Positions 1 to 7,453 of a stretch of 64,000 bases of DNA are shown here, in pieces. Positions within the stretch are counted from its first letter, which is position 1. Every line of letters starts with the position of its first letter. The DNA lies in the NCBI RefSeq assembly GCF_003946385.1, contig NZ_RHOE01000001.1:1-64000 (forward strand), in the 5' to 3' direction. A program made the position numbers and the translations under genes. This DNA is from Loigolactobacillus zhaoyuanensis (GTDB lineage: Bacteria > Bacillota > Bacilli > Lactobacillales > Lactobacillaceae). The notes beneath the pieces were generated by a model that had not been told where the DNA came from, ran no database searches, and saw only the letters and a program-made list of their open reading frames with translations.

Positions 1-97
1 TGATCTGGTACTTTCTAGCAATCAATACAATCCCTAACGAAGAAGTGAGATAGTCTTGAACCACCTGCAGTTTAAACTGCTTAGTATATTTAGTCAT
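1..97 (-). CDS. IS3-family transposase OrfA, N-terminal part only
   Basis: Only the first 32 codons are visible. The pattern Y-x-x-x-F-K-x-x-V-V-x-x-Y, then G-x-x-x-x-A-R-K-Y, is the usual start of the IS3/IS150 OrfA helix-turn-helix, which binds the element's terminal repeats. The start is the ATG at 97. A strong hairpin lies between it and the IS end. Whether the transposase is intact cannot be judged here. Confidence 0.65.
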   Translation of the reverse strand, partial: MTKYTKQFKLQVVQDYLTSSLGIVLIARKYQI

Positions 98-102
98 AGT
101 AA

Positions 103-140
103 AACCCCCGGTATTGGATTCTGGTCCAATACCGGGGGTT
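103..140. repeat. 16-bp perfect hairpin inside the IS end
   Basis: AACCCCCGGTATTGGA (103-118) pairs perfectly with TCCAATACCGGGGGTT (125-140) around a 6-base loop. It lies between the IS terminus and the transposase start, where a stem can block transcription or translation entering from neighbouring DNA. It is not a classical terminator because no T run follows directly. Confidence 0.75.
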
Positions 141-242
141 CACTTCAGGCGTGATGTGGCCGCAGTTGAGTGATTTGAAGGGCGCACGACAAGATGGGGC
201 GCCTGATTGAACAATTTTGTGTAATAATCGGGAGGAATTTTT

Positions 243-1634
243 ATGACAACAGGTTTGACTATTTTAATCGTCATTATTGCTGGTCTAATTTTGACTGGCT
301 TATACTTTTTGCAACGGCGCCAAGTTAAGTTTTCCAAGCAAGTATTTCTGGCGTTAGGTTTAGGAATTGTTTTTGGTTTAATTCTGCAATTATCTTTTGG
401 CGCGACTAGTAAGATCATCACCAACGCGATCGATTGGTTGAACATTGTTGGTAGTGGCTACGTGGCGCTGCTGCAAATGTTGATCACACCACTGATTTTC
501 GTTTCCTTAGTGGGTGCGTTTATCAAACTGAAATTATCGACTAATATTCGCCGGATCGGAACGACGGTGTTGGTGACTTTGTTAGCGACGACTGCTATTG
601 CCGCAGTTCTCGGCGTACTAAGCGTCTTCTTATTCCATTTGCAAGGCGCCGACTTCGTGAAAGCAACGGCCAGCAAAGCTAACTTAGCCATCTTAAAGGA
701 ACACCAAACGCAAGTTACCGGCTTAAGCATTCCCCAGCAGATCGTCAGCTTCCTACCTAGCAACATTTTTGCTGACTTTGCTGGTACCCGTGCCACTAGT
801 ACGATCGCAGTCGTAATTTTCTCCGCCTTTGTTGGTGTAGCTTTTCTGGGGATCCGCAAAGACTATCCTAAAGAAGCCGCCGTTTTTGCCAAAGGGTTTG
901 AAGCCATCCATCAAATTGTCAGTCGTTTAGTTCACTTGGTATTACAACTGACACCATACGGGATTTTCGCGTTAATGACCAAGGCAACGGCTACCGACAG
1001 TATTGAATTGATTGCTAACTTAGGCGTATTCATTATTGCAGCCTACGTGGCGTTGTTGGGTGTTTTGTTGTTGCATACGTTGATTCTGGTTGCGCACCAT
1101 ATTAATCCAGTTGTTTATTACCGCAAAGCTTGGCCGGCACTGATTTTCGCCTTTACTTCACGGACCAGCGCGGGAACGTTGCCGTTAAACGTGGAGATCC
1201 AAACGAAATCATTAGGCGTGGATTCACCGACCGCCAATTTTGCGGCTAGTTTTGGGCTGACGATCGGCCAAAATGGCTGTGCTGGCGTTTATCCAGCAAT
1301 GATCGCGACGATCATTGCGCCAACTGTCGGCATTAATGTGTTCTCGATCCAATATATTTTATCGATCATTGCCGTGGTGACGCTGGCGTCCTTTGGGGTT
1401 GCTGGTGTTGGTGGTGGTTCGATCTTCTCAACGCTGATCGTGTTGGGGACATTGAACTTGCCGATCGGTGTATTGGGTGTGTTGATCGCCATTGATCCAA
1501 TTGTTGACATGGCGCGGACTTTGGCTAACGTCAACGACAGTATTCTAGCTGGTGTGATCACCGCCAAACGCGGCGGCACACTGGATGAAGCTGTTTTTGA
1601 TGATGTGACTGAGGTCGTTGAATCGACACTATAA
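243..1634 (+). CDS. tcyP: L-cystine:cation symporter, TcyP type
   Basis: The 463-residue polytopic membrane protein belongs to the dicarboxylate/amino acid:cation symporter (SLC1/DAACS) family and has the length of Bacillus TcyP. It would import L-cystine with a cation. Supporting features are the many hydrophobic helices, the serine-rich segment FAFTSRTSAGTLPLN at about residues 303-317 (re-entrant loop) and the GQNGCAGVYPAMIA segment near 340. The start is ATG 243 behind a GGAGGA site. It stands alone between the IS end and a convergent glycosylase gene. Substrate preference is inferred from family resemblance. Confidence 0.85.
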   Translation: MTTGLTILIVIIAGLILTGLYFLQRRQVKFSKQVFLALGLGIVFGLILQLSFGATSKIITNAIDWLNIVGSGYVALLQMLITPLIFVSLVGAFIKLKLSTNIRRIGTTVLVTLLATTAIAAVLGVLSVFLFHLQGADFVKATASKANLAILKEHQTQVTGLSIPQQIVSFLPSNIFADFAGTRATSTIAVVIFSAFVGVAFLGIRKDYPKEAAVFAKGFEAIHQIVSRLVHLVLQLTPYGIFALMTKATATDSIELIANLGVFIIAAYVALLGVLLLHTLILVAHHINPVVYYRKAWPALIFAFTSRTSAGTLPLNVEIQTKSLGVDSPTANFAASFGLTIGQNGCAGVYPAMIATIIAPTVGINVFSIQYILSIIAVVTLASFGVAGVGGGSIFSTLIVLGTLNLPIGVLGVLIAIDPIVDMARTLANVNDSILAGVITAKRGGTLDEAVFDDVTEVVESTL

Positions 1635-1639
1635 GTAAT

Positions 1640-1673
1640 AGGGCGCTTATCTTGCGGGATAAGCGCTTTTTAT
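1640..1673 (+). terminator. Rho-independent terminator of tcyP
   Basis: GCGCTTATC (1643-1651) pairs with GATAAGCGC (1658-1666), followed by TTTTTATT. The stem overlaps the stop codon of the convergent minus-strand gene, so it separates the two transcripts. Confidence 0.85.
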
Positions 1674-2306
1674 TATAAGTTGTGCGCCGGCGAGAAAACT
1701 TTGTGGCCAGCCGGCAGGTGTTTGCAGATAAAGTTTGCCGAATTCGTCAAGTAAACCGTGAAATTCTTGGGCTTGTGCCGGCGTGAAGTCAGGCGGCAAC
1801 TGAACTTGGCGGTAGAGTTGTTGATAATTACTGCTGGGCACACCGAGATGGGTAAACAGGCGGCGGGTGTAGCTGTCGGCAATGAAAGTAGGGACGTCAA
1901 ATATATAAACTAGGAAAACGTCAGCGGTTTCGGCACCGATGCCCCGCAACGTTAACAGTTTAGGCCGTAATTGGTCACCGCAAGCTTGTTTGATTGCAGT
2001 TAGATCGTAATCATAAGTTGCGAGCCACGTGAAAACGGCGCTGATCGCTTTACTTTTATTGTGGTAGAAACCGCTGGAACGGATCAGTGGTTCTAGTTCG
2101 GTTGCACTAAGCGCGTGGAGCTTGGCTGGCTCAAAGTTGGTGCTGGCTTTCAGGTTAGCCAGCGCAGGCACCACATTGCGCCAGTTGGTATTTTGGACTA
2201 AAATCGCGCCGAGGATGATCTCCCATTTGGAATCGGCGGGCCACCAGCCCTGCGGACCCATTTCGGTGTACATTGTTTGGTAAAGTTGCTTAATTGTTAG
2301 TTGCAT
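1647..2306 (-). CDS. HhH-GPD DNA glycosylase, endonuclease III-like
   Basis: The 219-residue protein has the helix-hairpin-helix segment LRGIGAETADVFLVY (about residues 120-134) followed by FIADSYTRR with the catalytic aspartate, as in the EndoIII/MutY/AlkA superfamily. It would remove damaged bases in base-excision repair. Two points differ from true Nth: the lysine of the HhH (GRKTA in EndoIII) is GAETA here, and no four-cysteine iron-sulfur cluster is present at the C-terminus. That suggests a monofunctional glycosylase, for example of the 3-methyladenine type. The start at 2306 is chosen for its GGAAGAAGG site; a longer frame begins at 2339. Confidence 0.75.
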   Translation of the reverse strand: MQLTIKQLYQTMYTEMGPQGWWPADSKWEIILGAILVQNTNWRNVVPALANLKASTNFEPAKLHALSATELEPLIRSSGFYHNKSKAISAVFTWLATYDYDLTAIKQACGDQLRPKLLTLRGIGAETADVFLVYIFDVPTFIADSYTRRLFTHLGVPSSNYQQLYRQVQLPPDFTPAQAQEFHGLLDEFGKLYLQTPAGWPQSFLAGAQLIIKSAYPAR

Positions 2307-2449
2307 GTGCGGCCTTCTTCCACTGATCATCATACGCAAATAGGGTTAAAATTTCGAGCGATTTGTATGAAAAAGTGAATTAGTAAAATTCTGGACGATT
2401 GATTTCTGTTATAATTTAGCTAAGTAATTAAGTGAGGGCAGGTGACGAT

Positions 2450-2944
2450 GTGGCGACTATCTATTATAGTAGAAACAAGTTAGGCGACCATGATTATTAT
2501 TTAGGCGCAACTGCGCAGGGACTGTGTTTTGTTGGTTCGTGGGAGCAAGACTTAAGTGAATTAAAAAAGTTTTATCCACAAGCTGATTTGGTCGTGGCAA
2601 CCACGCAAACGCAGGTGGCTGCCAGTCAATTAGCGGCTTACTTAGCTGGTCAGCGCCACACCTTTGATCTGGCGTTGGCCTGGCCGCAAGGTACTGATCT
2701 GCAACAAGCAACCTGGCAGGCGTTATTAAAAATCCCTTATGGCGCCACGGTCGACTACACGACCCTGGCGCAGCAAGCAGGTTATCCGCGTTCCGTCCGC
2801 GCCGTTGCCAGTGCGGTCGGCAAAAATCCATTGTTGATCATTGCTCCGTGTCACCGCGTTTTGCGCAAAGATGGCAGTCAAGGCGGCTATCGCGGTGGCT
2901 TGGCGATGAAGCAAGCGTTGTTAATATTGGAACAAGCAAAATGA
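2450..2944 (+). CDS. ogt: Methylated-DNA--protein-cysteine S-methyltransferase
   Basis: The protein of about 164 residues carries the active-site motif PCHRVLRKDG near the C-terminus, where the cysteine accepts the alkyl group from O6-alkylguanine. The IPYGATVDYTTLA helix-turn-helix and the NPLLIIAPCHR approach are also typical. It repairs alkylation damage in a suicide reaction. GTG 2450 is chosen because AGGTGA lies just upstream; an in-frame GTG at 2432 is the alternative. A TATAAT box lies at 2410-2415. It is divergent from the HhH glycosylase, so two base-repair genes sit back to back. Confidence 0.88.
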   Translation: MATIYYSRNKLGDHDYYLGATAQGLCFVGSWEQDLSELKKFYPQADLVVATTQTQVAASQLAAYLAGQRHTFDLALAWPQGTDLQQATWQALLKIPYGATVDYTTLAQQAGYPRSVRAVASAVGKNPLLIIAPCHRVLRKDGSQGGYRGGLAMKQALLILEQAK

Positions 2945-2974
2945 GTCGTCGCAGTCTGCGGCGGCTTTTTAATT
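2945..2974 (+). terminator. Terminator of ogt
   Basis: GTCGTCGCAG (2945-2954) pairs with CTGCGGCGGC (2956-2965), partly through G-T pairs, and is followed by TTTTT. Confidence 0.7.
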
Positions 2975-2987
2975 TGCCTAAAATACT

Positions 2988-3015
2988 GGCGGACACTTAC
3001 GCTGATCTGTCCGCC
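2988..3015. repeat. 8-bp hairpin between ogt terminator and the immunity promoter
   Basis: GGCGGACA (2988-2995) pairs with TGTCCGCC (3008-3015). A T-rich stretch follows a few bases later, so it may serve as a second weak terminator. Confidence 0.5.
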
Positions 3016-3034
3016 ACTGATTTTTCTTGATGTG

Positions 3035-3063
3035 TTAACAGCACAAAATACGTATGGTACAAT
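3035..3063 (+). promoter_or_regulatory. SigA-type promoter of the immunity cluster
   Basis: TTAACA (3035-3040) and TACAAT (3058-3063) are separated by exactly 17 bases, a near-consensus vegetative promoter about 105 bases upstream of the first immunity gene. Confidence 0.7.
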
Positions 3064-3168
3064 AATATTAGTTGGCAAATGTGGATCAGAATGGGGGAGC
3101 TGATCGCGTTGCTGCCAGCTATAAAAATGAATCAGGTCAAGGGGCTGATCGAAATTGGAGGGATAATT

Positions 3169-3453
3169 ATGAAATGGTATACTGGTGGGCGCGAACGGGG
3201 TCAGCAGGCGAATGAACTTTTGACCGCATTGATCGATCATTTAAACAATGCCAATGAGCTGCCGCTGAAACGATTATTATTTGCGTTTCATCAAGAAATC
3301 GCCGCACAGGAGCAGTCGATCCCGTTTATTTTAAGTCGGATGAACGTGGCGATTGCTAAAGTAATACATGAAAATCAAATTGTGGTGAATGAAGAAAATG
3401 AGCAGCGGTTAAAGGCGTTGCTGGCTTTGGTTGAAATTCGGTATGGCTACTGA
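3169..3453 (+). CDS. Small four-helix protein, probable bacteriocin immunity protein
   Basis: The 94-residue, largely helical soluble protein has the size and charge of pediocin/enterocin-type immunity proteins, which protect the cell from class IIa bacteriocins by blocking the mannose-PTS-bound peptide. Assignment rests on size, helical pattern and neighbours, since the next genes are a CPBP protease and a clear enterocin-A-immunity homologue. The start is ATG 3169 with a GGAGGGAT site; the longer frame to 3079 has no such site. The stop overlaps the next start (TGATG), indicating translational coupling. No bacteriocin structural gene was seen beside it. Confidence 0.55.
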   Translation: MKWYTGGRERGQQANELLTALIDHLNNANELPLKRLLFAFHQEIAAQEQSIPFILSRMNVAIAKVIHENQIVVNEENEQRLKALLALVEIRYGY

Positions 3454-4091
3454 TGACCAAAAAAATAGTGGCCAATGTTGGTATCGGCTTAGGTTTGTTG
3501 GCCTTAGTATTTCTGATTCAGCTTAATGGCGCTAGCTTGATGTTCAAAACAGTTAATATTTGGACGTTACTGTACATGGTAATTATTTTTGTCAGTTTAA
3601 CCTGGGTTTTGTTGCGAATTAGCCGTCACCGAGAACTTAGGCTAGTCACTAATCGTTTGACACCACAAATGGTGTTAGGGGCTGTACTGTTGGCACTTAT
3701 TCTGACGGCTAGTGCAATTGGTTTGGCGTTATTTCTTCCTAGCGAGCACGGTAGTAATCAATTTATTAGCTACCATTTTTTAAGCAACGATAGGCGACTA
3801 GTCCTTGTGACGTTTGTGACGATCAATCTGACTGGGCCGGCATTGGAAGAATTACTTTTTCGTGGCCTGATCTTGCAGTTTATCAGTAAAATCAGTCATT
3901 CAGCAGTAATTGGTTTGTTGATTTCGACGGCGCTGTTTACCTATTTACACAACGGCCAGCTATTTGACCCAATCTATTTACTGTCAGGATTAGGTTTTGG
4001 TTATTTATTTTTTCGAACAAAAAATATTGGTGCGGCGATCATTTGCCATCAATTAGTCAATATTTTAGCGACCATACAGTTATTTTTATAA
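3453..4091 (+). CDS. CPBP (CAAX/Abi) family intramembrane metalloprotease
   Basis: The 212-residue membrane protein carries the three CPBP motifs in order: EExxxR as EELLFR (about residues 131-136), FxxxH as FTYLH (near 165) and HxxxN as HQLVN (near 199), with hydrophobic helices between. In lactic acid bacteria such proteins often accompany bacteriocin loci and act in self-immunity or peptide processing. Its position directly behind an immunity-like gene, with overlapping stop and start, supports that role. The target peptide is unknown. Confidence 0.82.
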   Translation: MTKKIVANVGIGLGLLALVFLIQLNGASLMFKTVNIWTLLYMVIIFVSLTWVLLRISRHRELRLVTNRLTPQMVLGAVLLALILTASAIGLALFLPSEHGSNQFISYHFLSNDRRLVLVTFVTINLTGPALEELLFRGLILQFISKISHSAVIGLLISTALFTYLHNGQLFDPIYLLSGLGFGYLFFRTKNIGAAIICHQLVNILATIQLFL

Positions 4092-4120
4092 AATATTATC
4101 GATGTTGGATGGGATCAAAT

Positions 4121-4448
4121 ATGGAGAACGAAGCTGTCGTATTATTTAGGTTGATCGATGCGGCCTATGCTGAAGATTTGAGTAATCAACCCGTCAAATA
4201 CAAACAGGCGCTGTTACGGAGCGCCCAAGAATTAAATGATGGTGTTGCCGCCACTTAAGGTTTGCGCTGGATTATTTGCGGATTATCGGAAGAACTACAT
4301 GGTGCCGATGACATTACCAGCGCAGAACCGATTACTATACACGCAAGTTAAGGATAGCTTGAAAAATCTTAGCCAGAAGCAATTAAGTGAATTTAACCTG
4401 GGTTATGGCCTGATTGCGATACATTTTACTTTTGGTCCAATGAATTAA
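4121..4448 (+). pseudogene. Frameshifted bacteriocin-immunity-like gene, first copy
   Basis: Two frames join into one protein. ATG 4121 gives MENEAVVLFRLIDAAYAED and on to AQELNDG before a stop at 4256-4258. The overlapping frame continues with KVCAGLFADYRKNYMVPMT and ends at TAA 4446-4448. The shift lies near 4236-4256. The joined product aligns with the next pseudogene (shared LI..(A/T)Y, L.DG and KVC/KLVC..L..D patterns), so the two are paralogues of a small lactobacillar immunity-like family. Family naming is tentative; the frame break is seen directly. Confidence 0.6.
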
Positions 4449-4469
4449 AAAAGGGGACGATATTTATCG

Positions 4470-4763
4470 GTGAAAAGGCGTAACAGTTATTTAGTTTGAT
4501 CAGTCAAACCTACTTAAATCAAGAGGTAAAAAAGGATGCTGTGCTAATACAATTACTATCACAGCAGGGTAAAGCGTTATTGGACGGTGCGGACGTCAAG
4601 TTGGTGTGTGTTAAGTTAAATAAAGATATCACCGCTTATTTGTTAGCTCATCAATTGTCTGCGCCGCCGGTTTTAATGAAGCTGATGGAAGCTGATGGGT
4701 GCGATTGAACAGTTATCCGCAGCTTATCATAGGGCGATGTCAGCTAGTATTTGGTTGAGCTAG
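4470..4763 (+). pseudogene. Frameshifted bacteriocin-immunity-like gene, second copy
   Basis: Three frames are needed. GTG 4470 gives VKRRNSYLV then a stop. A shifted frame from about 4496 gives ISQTYLNQEVKKDAVLIQLL and on to LMKLMEADG. A further shift near 4695 gives MGAIEQLSAAYHRAMSASIW before TAG at 4761-4763. The middle part resembles the joined product of the copy at 4121-4448. With at least two frameshifts it should make no functional protein. Confidence 0.6.
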
Positions 4764-4852
4764 GCAAGCGGCAGGCTCCATTTTTAAAAATAGGTGAAAG
4801 TTGTACAGCAAAAATCGCTAGAGTTTAATCTTTAAATGGGAGGAATGGAACA

Positions 4853-5164
4853 ATGAAACCAGATAAAGCACAAGCAAAACAAACAATTCATGAATTATAT
4901 AACAGCTTAGGTGACAATCCAGCGCCAGAAATTGCTGATATTCGAGAAGCGTTGCTGAAAGTTTACAATAAAACTGATCAGTTAGATAATATTGAACCGA
5001 TCTATAGTCGCTTGGTCAATTTAATTTATTCGGCCGCAACCGTGGCACCACTTGGTCTAAGCCGTGATCAGGAGCGGTTAGTCCGTAGCCTTGCCGATAT
5101 TGGCAAACGCGCAGGTCCAGCCGGTGGCGCATTTATGGCGTACGGGAATAAGGATAGTTTTTAA
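4853..5164 (+). CDS. Enterocin A-type immunity protein (class IIa bacteriocin immunity)
   Basis: The 103-residue protein matches the enterocin A immunity protein closely from memory: HELYNSLGDNPAPEIADI corresponds to HELYND..SKDPKYSDI, SRLVNLIYSAATVAP to NRLVNYLYFTAYTNK, and LVRSLADIGKRAG to LIRNLSEIGRTAG; both end in DYGxKxxF-like or YGNKDSF tails. It is a four-helix bundle with a flexible C-terminal tail that confers specificity. The start is ATG 4853 behind GGGAGGAATGG. No matching pediocin-like YGNGV precursor gene was found nearby, so this is an orphan immunity gene protecting against bacteriocins of competitors. Confidence 0.85.
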   Translation: MKPDKAQAKQTIHELYNSLGDNPAPEIADIREALLKVYNKTDQLDNIEPIYSRLVNLIYSAATVAPLGLSRDQERLVRSLADIGKRAGPAGGAFMAYGNKDSF

Positions 5165-5212
5165 TTTTATTGCTATATCCGAAGCCATGATCTGGTAAGG
5201 GGGATGCGCAAA

Positions 5213-5595
5213 ATGTCTAAAAGTCGATTGATTTATCCGGTGATTTTGTCGCAAGATGATAATTATATTTTTGTACAAGTCCCAGATATTAAGGTGGCTA
5301 CACACAAGGTAACAATTTAATTGACGCAATTGCAATGGCAGCGGATTTAATTAGTAACTTGCTGGAAGACAGTGTGAATTATCCGCAGCCTTCATTACCA
5401 CAGGATATTAAATTAACGGCCGGTGAACAATTGGTTTACGTGACTGTTGATCTAGATGCGTTTAGACGGAAATACGGCAAAACTGTCCGTAAGAATATCA
5501 CGATTCCTGAATATTTGAATAAACTGGCTAAAGAGCAGAAAATCAATGTCTCGCAAGTGGCGACTGAAGCGCTGCGAGTCAAGTTAGGCTTCTAG
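5213..5595 (+). pseudogene. Frameshifted hicB-like antitoxin gene, no hicA partner
   Basis: ATG 5213 gives MSKSRLIYPVILSQDDNYIF then VQVPDIK and soon a stop at 5318-5320. One base in register further, GGYTQGNNLIDAIAMAADLI continues through to GF at 5595. Together they give the HicB pattern: Y-P-V-I/F, P-D-I, G-x-x-T-Q-G-x-x-L-x-x-A, followed by a C-terminal DNA-binding segment (NITIPEYLNKLAKEQKINVS). The break is near 5290. HicB neutralises the HicA mRNA interferase, but no small double-stranded-RNA-binding HicA frame lies on either side. Confidence 0.72.
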
Positions 5596-5608
5596 TTTAG
5601 GCTATAGC

Positions 5609-5646
5609 AAAAGGCGTTGTACTTATAAAAGTACAACGCCTTTTTG
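5609..5646. terminator. Bidirectional terminator between hicB remnant and brnQ
   Basis: AAAAGGCGTTGTACTT (5609-5624) pairs perfectly with AAGTACAACGCCTTTT (5629-5644), with T runs on both strands. It serves the convergent transcripts. Confidence 0.9.
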
Positions 5647-5657
5647 TGGATGATCAT

Positions 5658-7034
5658 TTATTTGGTCTGTGAAACAGTATTCCGGGCGCTGACGCGTTTG
5701 AATACGTGAACGGCGAGGCCTAAAGCAGCACCAACTAATGCTGGGACTAACCAAGCTAAGCCGTAGTTAGCCAGTGGTAAGTAGGCTTGTTCGAAACCTG
5801 TCATCGCCTTGCCGAAGCTACTTTGGCTGACCACCGCTGGGAAAGCAGTGACCATGTCGAAGAATGCTGGGACAACGGTGAAGAGAACAACGAATTTATA
5901 AACTACTGGATCTTTGTGGAATAATGGTGAGAAAACTGATAATAAGATTAAAACCATGGATAGTGGATATAGGAACATCAACATTGGTGTTGACCAAGCG
6001 ATGATCTGATTTAAACCGATGTTAGCGGTCAAGAATGAGGCCAATGTGGTCAGGGTCAACCAAGTGCGGTAGCTGACCTTAGGAAAATGCTTATGGAAAT
6101 CTTGGGCAAAAGCGGCGACTAAACCAATCGCAGTGGTCAAACAAGTAACGGTGATCAAGGTGGCTAAGATGGCCTGACCAGCAACGCCCATATAGTGATT
6201 GACGATTTGATCAAAGGCGACGCCGCCATTAGCGGACAGTTTGAATTTACCTAATGAGGTCGCACCAACAAAGATCAAGCCAACGTAGATCACGGCGATC
6301 AAAGCCATGGCGAAGACGCCGGCGCGGGCGGTAACCAAGGCAACACCGCTAGCACGCTTTTTACCTAAGGAACGAACGGCAGTGACCACAGTAACACCAA
6401 AGGCTAAACCAGCTAAGGCATCCATCGTGTTGTAACCTTGTAGGAAACCATTGATAAATGAGCCAGAAGTATAAGCGGCAGTGGCATGTTGGACGCCAGC
6501 GTGGCCTAATGGTGAGCTAAAAGCTAAGAAGAAAACGCCAGCTAATAAAACTAAGAAGACAGGATTTAATAATTTACCGATATTATTGACGATTTTATTT
6601 TCTTCTAATGAGAAGAAGAGTGCTAAACCGAAGAAAACAGCTGAGAAAACTAATAATCCGACGGTTTGGAAATTCTTGGGAACTAGTGGCGCTAAGCCGA
6701 CGGTGTAAGAAACCGTGGCAGTCCGCGGCGTACCGAACAGCGGGCCGATGGTACCGTGGATCAAGATCATGAATAATAGCGCGAAGACAGGTCCCAGTGG
6801 CCGACCAACATCATAAACCCCTTCGGAACGGGTGATACTGATAGCTAGGACGGATAATAATGGCAACAACACGCCGGTAACTAGGAAACCTAATGCAGCC
6901 GGCACCCAATTTTGACCAGCTAATTGACCTAAATGTAAGGGGAAAATTAAGTTCCCAGCACCAAAGAATAAGCCGAATAGCATTGAACTAACCACGACAT
7001 AATCGCGTTTTGTAAGTTTACGTTCCTCTAACAT
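5658..7034 (-). CDS. brnQ: Branched-chain amino acid:cation symporter BrnQ
   Basis: The 458-residue protein has the LIVCS family N-terminus (YVVVSSMLFGLFFGAGNLIF) and about 12 hydrophobic helices. It imports leucine, isoleucine and valine with a cation. ATG 7034 follows AGGGGTG at good spacing; an upstream TTG at 7040 is less likely. The gene is controlled by its own T-box leader, whose probable specifier codon is AUC, so transcription should rise when isoleucyl-tRNA is uncharged. Confidence 0.92.
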   Translation of the reverse strand: MLEERKLTKRDYVVVSSMLFGLFFGAGNLIFPLHLGQLAGQNWVPAALGFLVTGVLLPLLSVLAISITRSEGVYDVGRPLGPVFALLFMILIHGTIGPLFGTPRTATVSYTVGLAPLVPKNFQTVGLLVFSAVFFGLALFFSLEENKIVNNIGKLLNPVFLVLLAGVFFLAFSSPLGHAGVQHATAAYTSGSFINGFLQGYNTMDALAGLAFGVTVVTAVRSLGKKRASGVALVTARAGVFAMALIAVIYVGLIFVGATSLGKFKLSANGGVAFDQIVNHYMGVAGQAILATLITVTCLTTAIGLVAAFAQDFHKHFPKVSYRTWLTLTTLASFLTANIGLNQIIAWSTPMLMFLYPLSMVLILLSVFSPLFHKDPVVYKFVVLFTVVPAFFDMVTAFPAVVSQSSFGKAMTGFEQAYLPLANYGLAWLVPALVGAALGLAVHVFKRVSARNTVSQTK

Positions 7035-7141
7035 AAGCAAAGCACCCCTTGATTTTTTTTAGTATTAAATCATGAGTGTTGTCATTACTAAGTCGACTTT
7101 AGCAACAGCAGCGACCAATCTCGCGTAGATCGATCACGATA

Positions 7142-7187
7142 AACAAAAAACGCCCTAACCCGAAAAATTAATTTCAGATCAGGACGT
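7142..7187 (-). terminator. T-box attenuator terminator of brnQ
   Basis: A ten-pair stem (7187-7178 with 7157-7148) precedes a run of T on the minus strand. It lies just downstream of the T-box sequence, as expected for a regulated attenuator. Confidence 0.8.
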
Positions 7188-7450
7188 TAATAAACGTGTT
7201 ACCACCTTGATTTACCATTTTCTCACGAAAACAGCCTTTTCGGGTACAAGCACCAACTTGGTACGAAATACCCTAGCTCGATAATGGGAGCCCCCAATGA
7301 ACGCTCAAAATTCGCATCCATCGCTCAAAGATGATTTTCTAATTGTCGCACCTTGACGTCCTTGCACCAAACGACGCTCGCTTAACTGGTGAATACAATT
7401 ATACTTTTCTTATCACAGCGTTTAATTTACTCATTGATTTATCATGTGGC
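7142..7450 (-). promoter_or_regulatory. T-box riboswitch of brnQ, probable isoleucine specifier AUC
   Basis: Read on the minus strand, the T-box sequence AAGGTGGTAACACG lies at 7207-7194. The competing terminator pairs AACGTCCTGA (7187-7178) with TTAGGGCGTT (7157-7148), followed by TTTTTT. The segment GAAAATCATCTTTGAG places ATC (7334-7332) at the position where the argS and thrS leaders of this window have CGT and ACC. Binding of uncharged tRNA-Ile should favour the antiterminator. The specifier is inferred from this three-way comparison. Confidence 0.85.
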
Positions 7451-7453
7451 TAT

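Larger units (their letters stand above)
1..147 (-). mobile_element. End of an IS3-family (IS150-like) insertion sequence, cut by the window edge
   Basis: A minus-strand reading frame starts with ATG at 97 and runs off the left edge. Its 32 visible residues (MTKYTKQFKLQVVQDYL then TSSLGIVLIARKYQI) look like the N-terminal helix-turn-helix of an IS3-family OrfA. The outer end appears to be the CACTTCA at 141-147, since the reverse complement TGAAGTGAACCCCC looks like an IS terminal repeat. The rest of the element and any target duplication lie outside the window. Confidence 0.7.

Noticed and set aside
2432-2449. Upstream GTG start for ogt
   Set aside because: The AGGTGA site lies downstream of it, favouring the GTG at 2450.
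2848-3030. Frame overlapping the ogt end and its terminator
   Set aside because: It lies in another frame of ogt and reads through the terminator stem; no start signal supports it.
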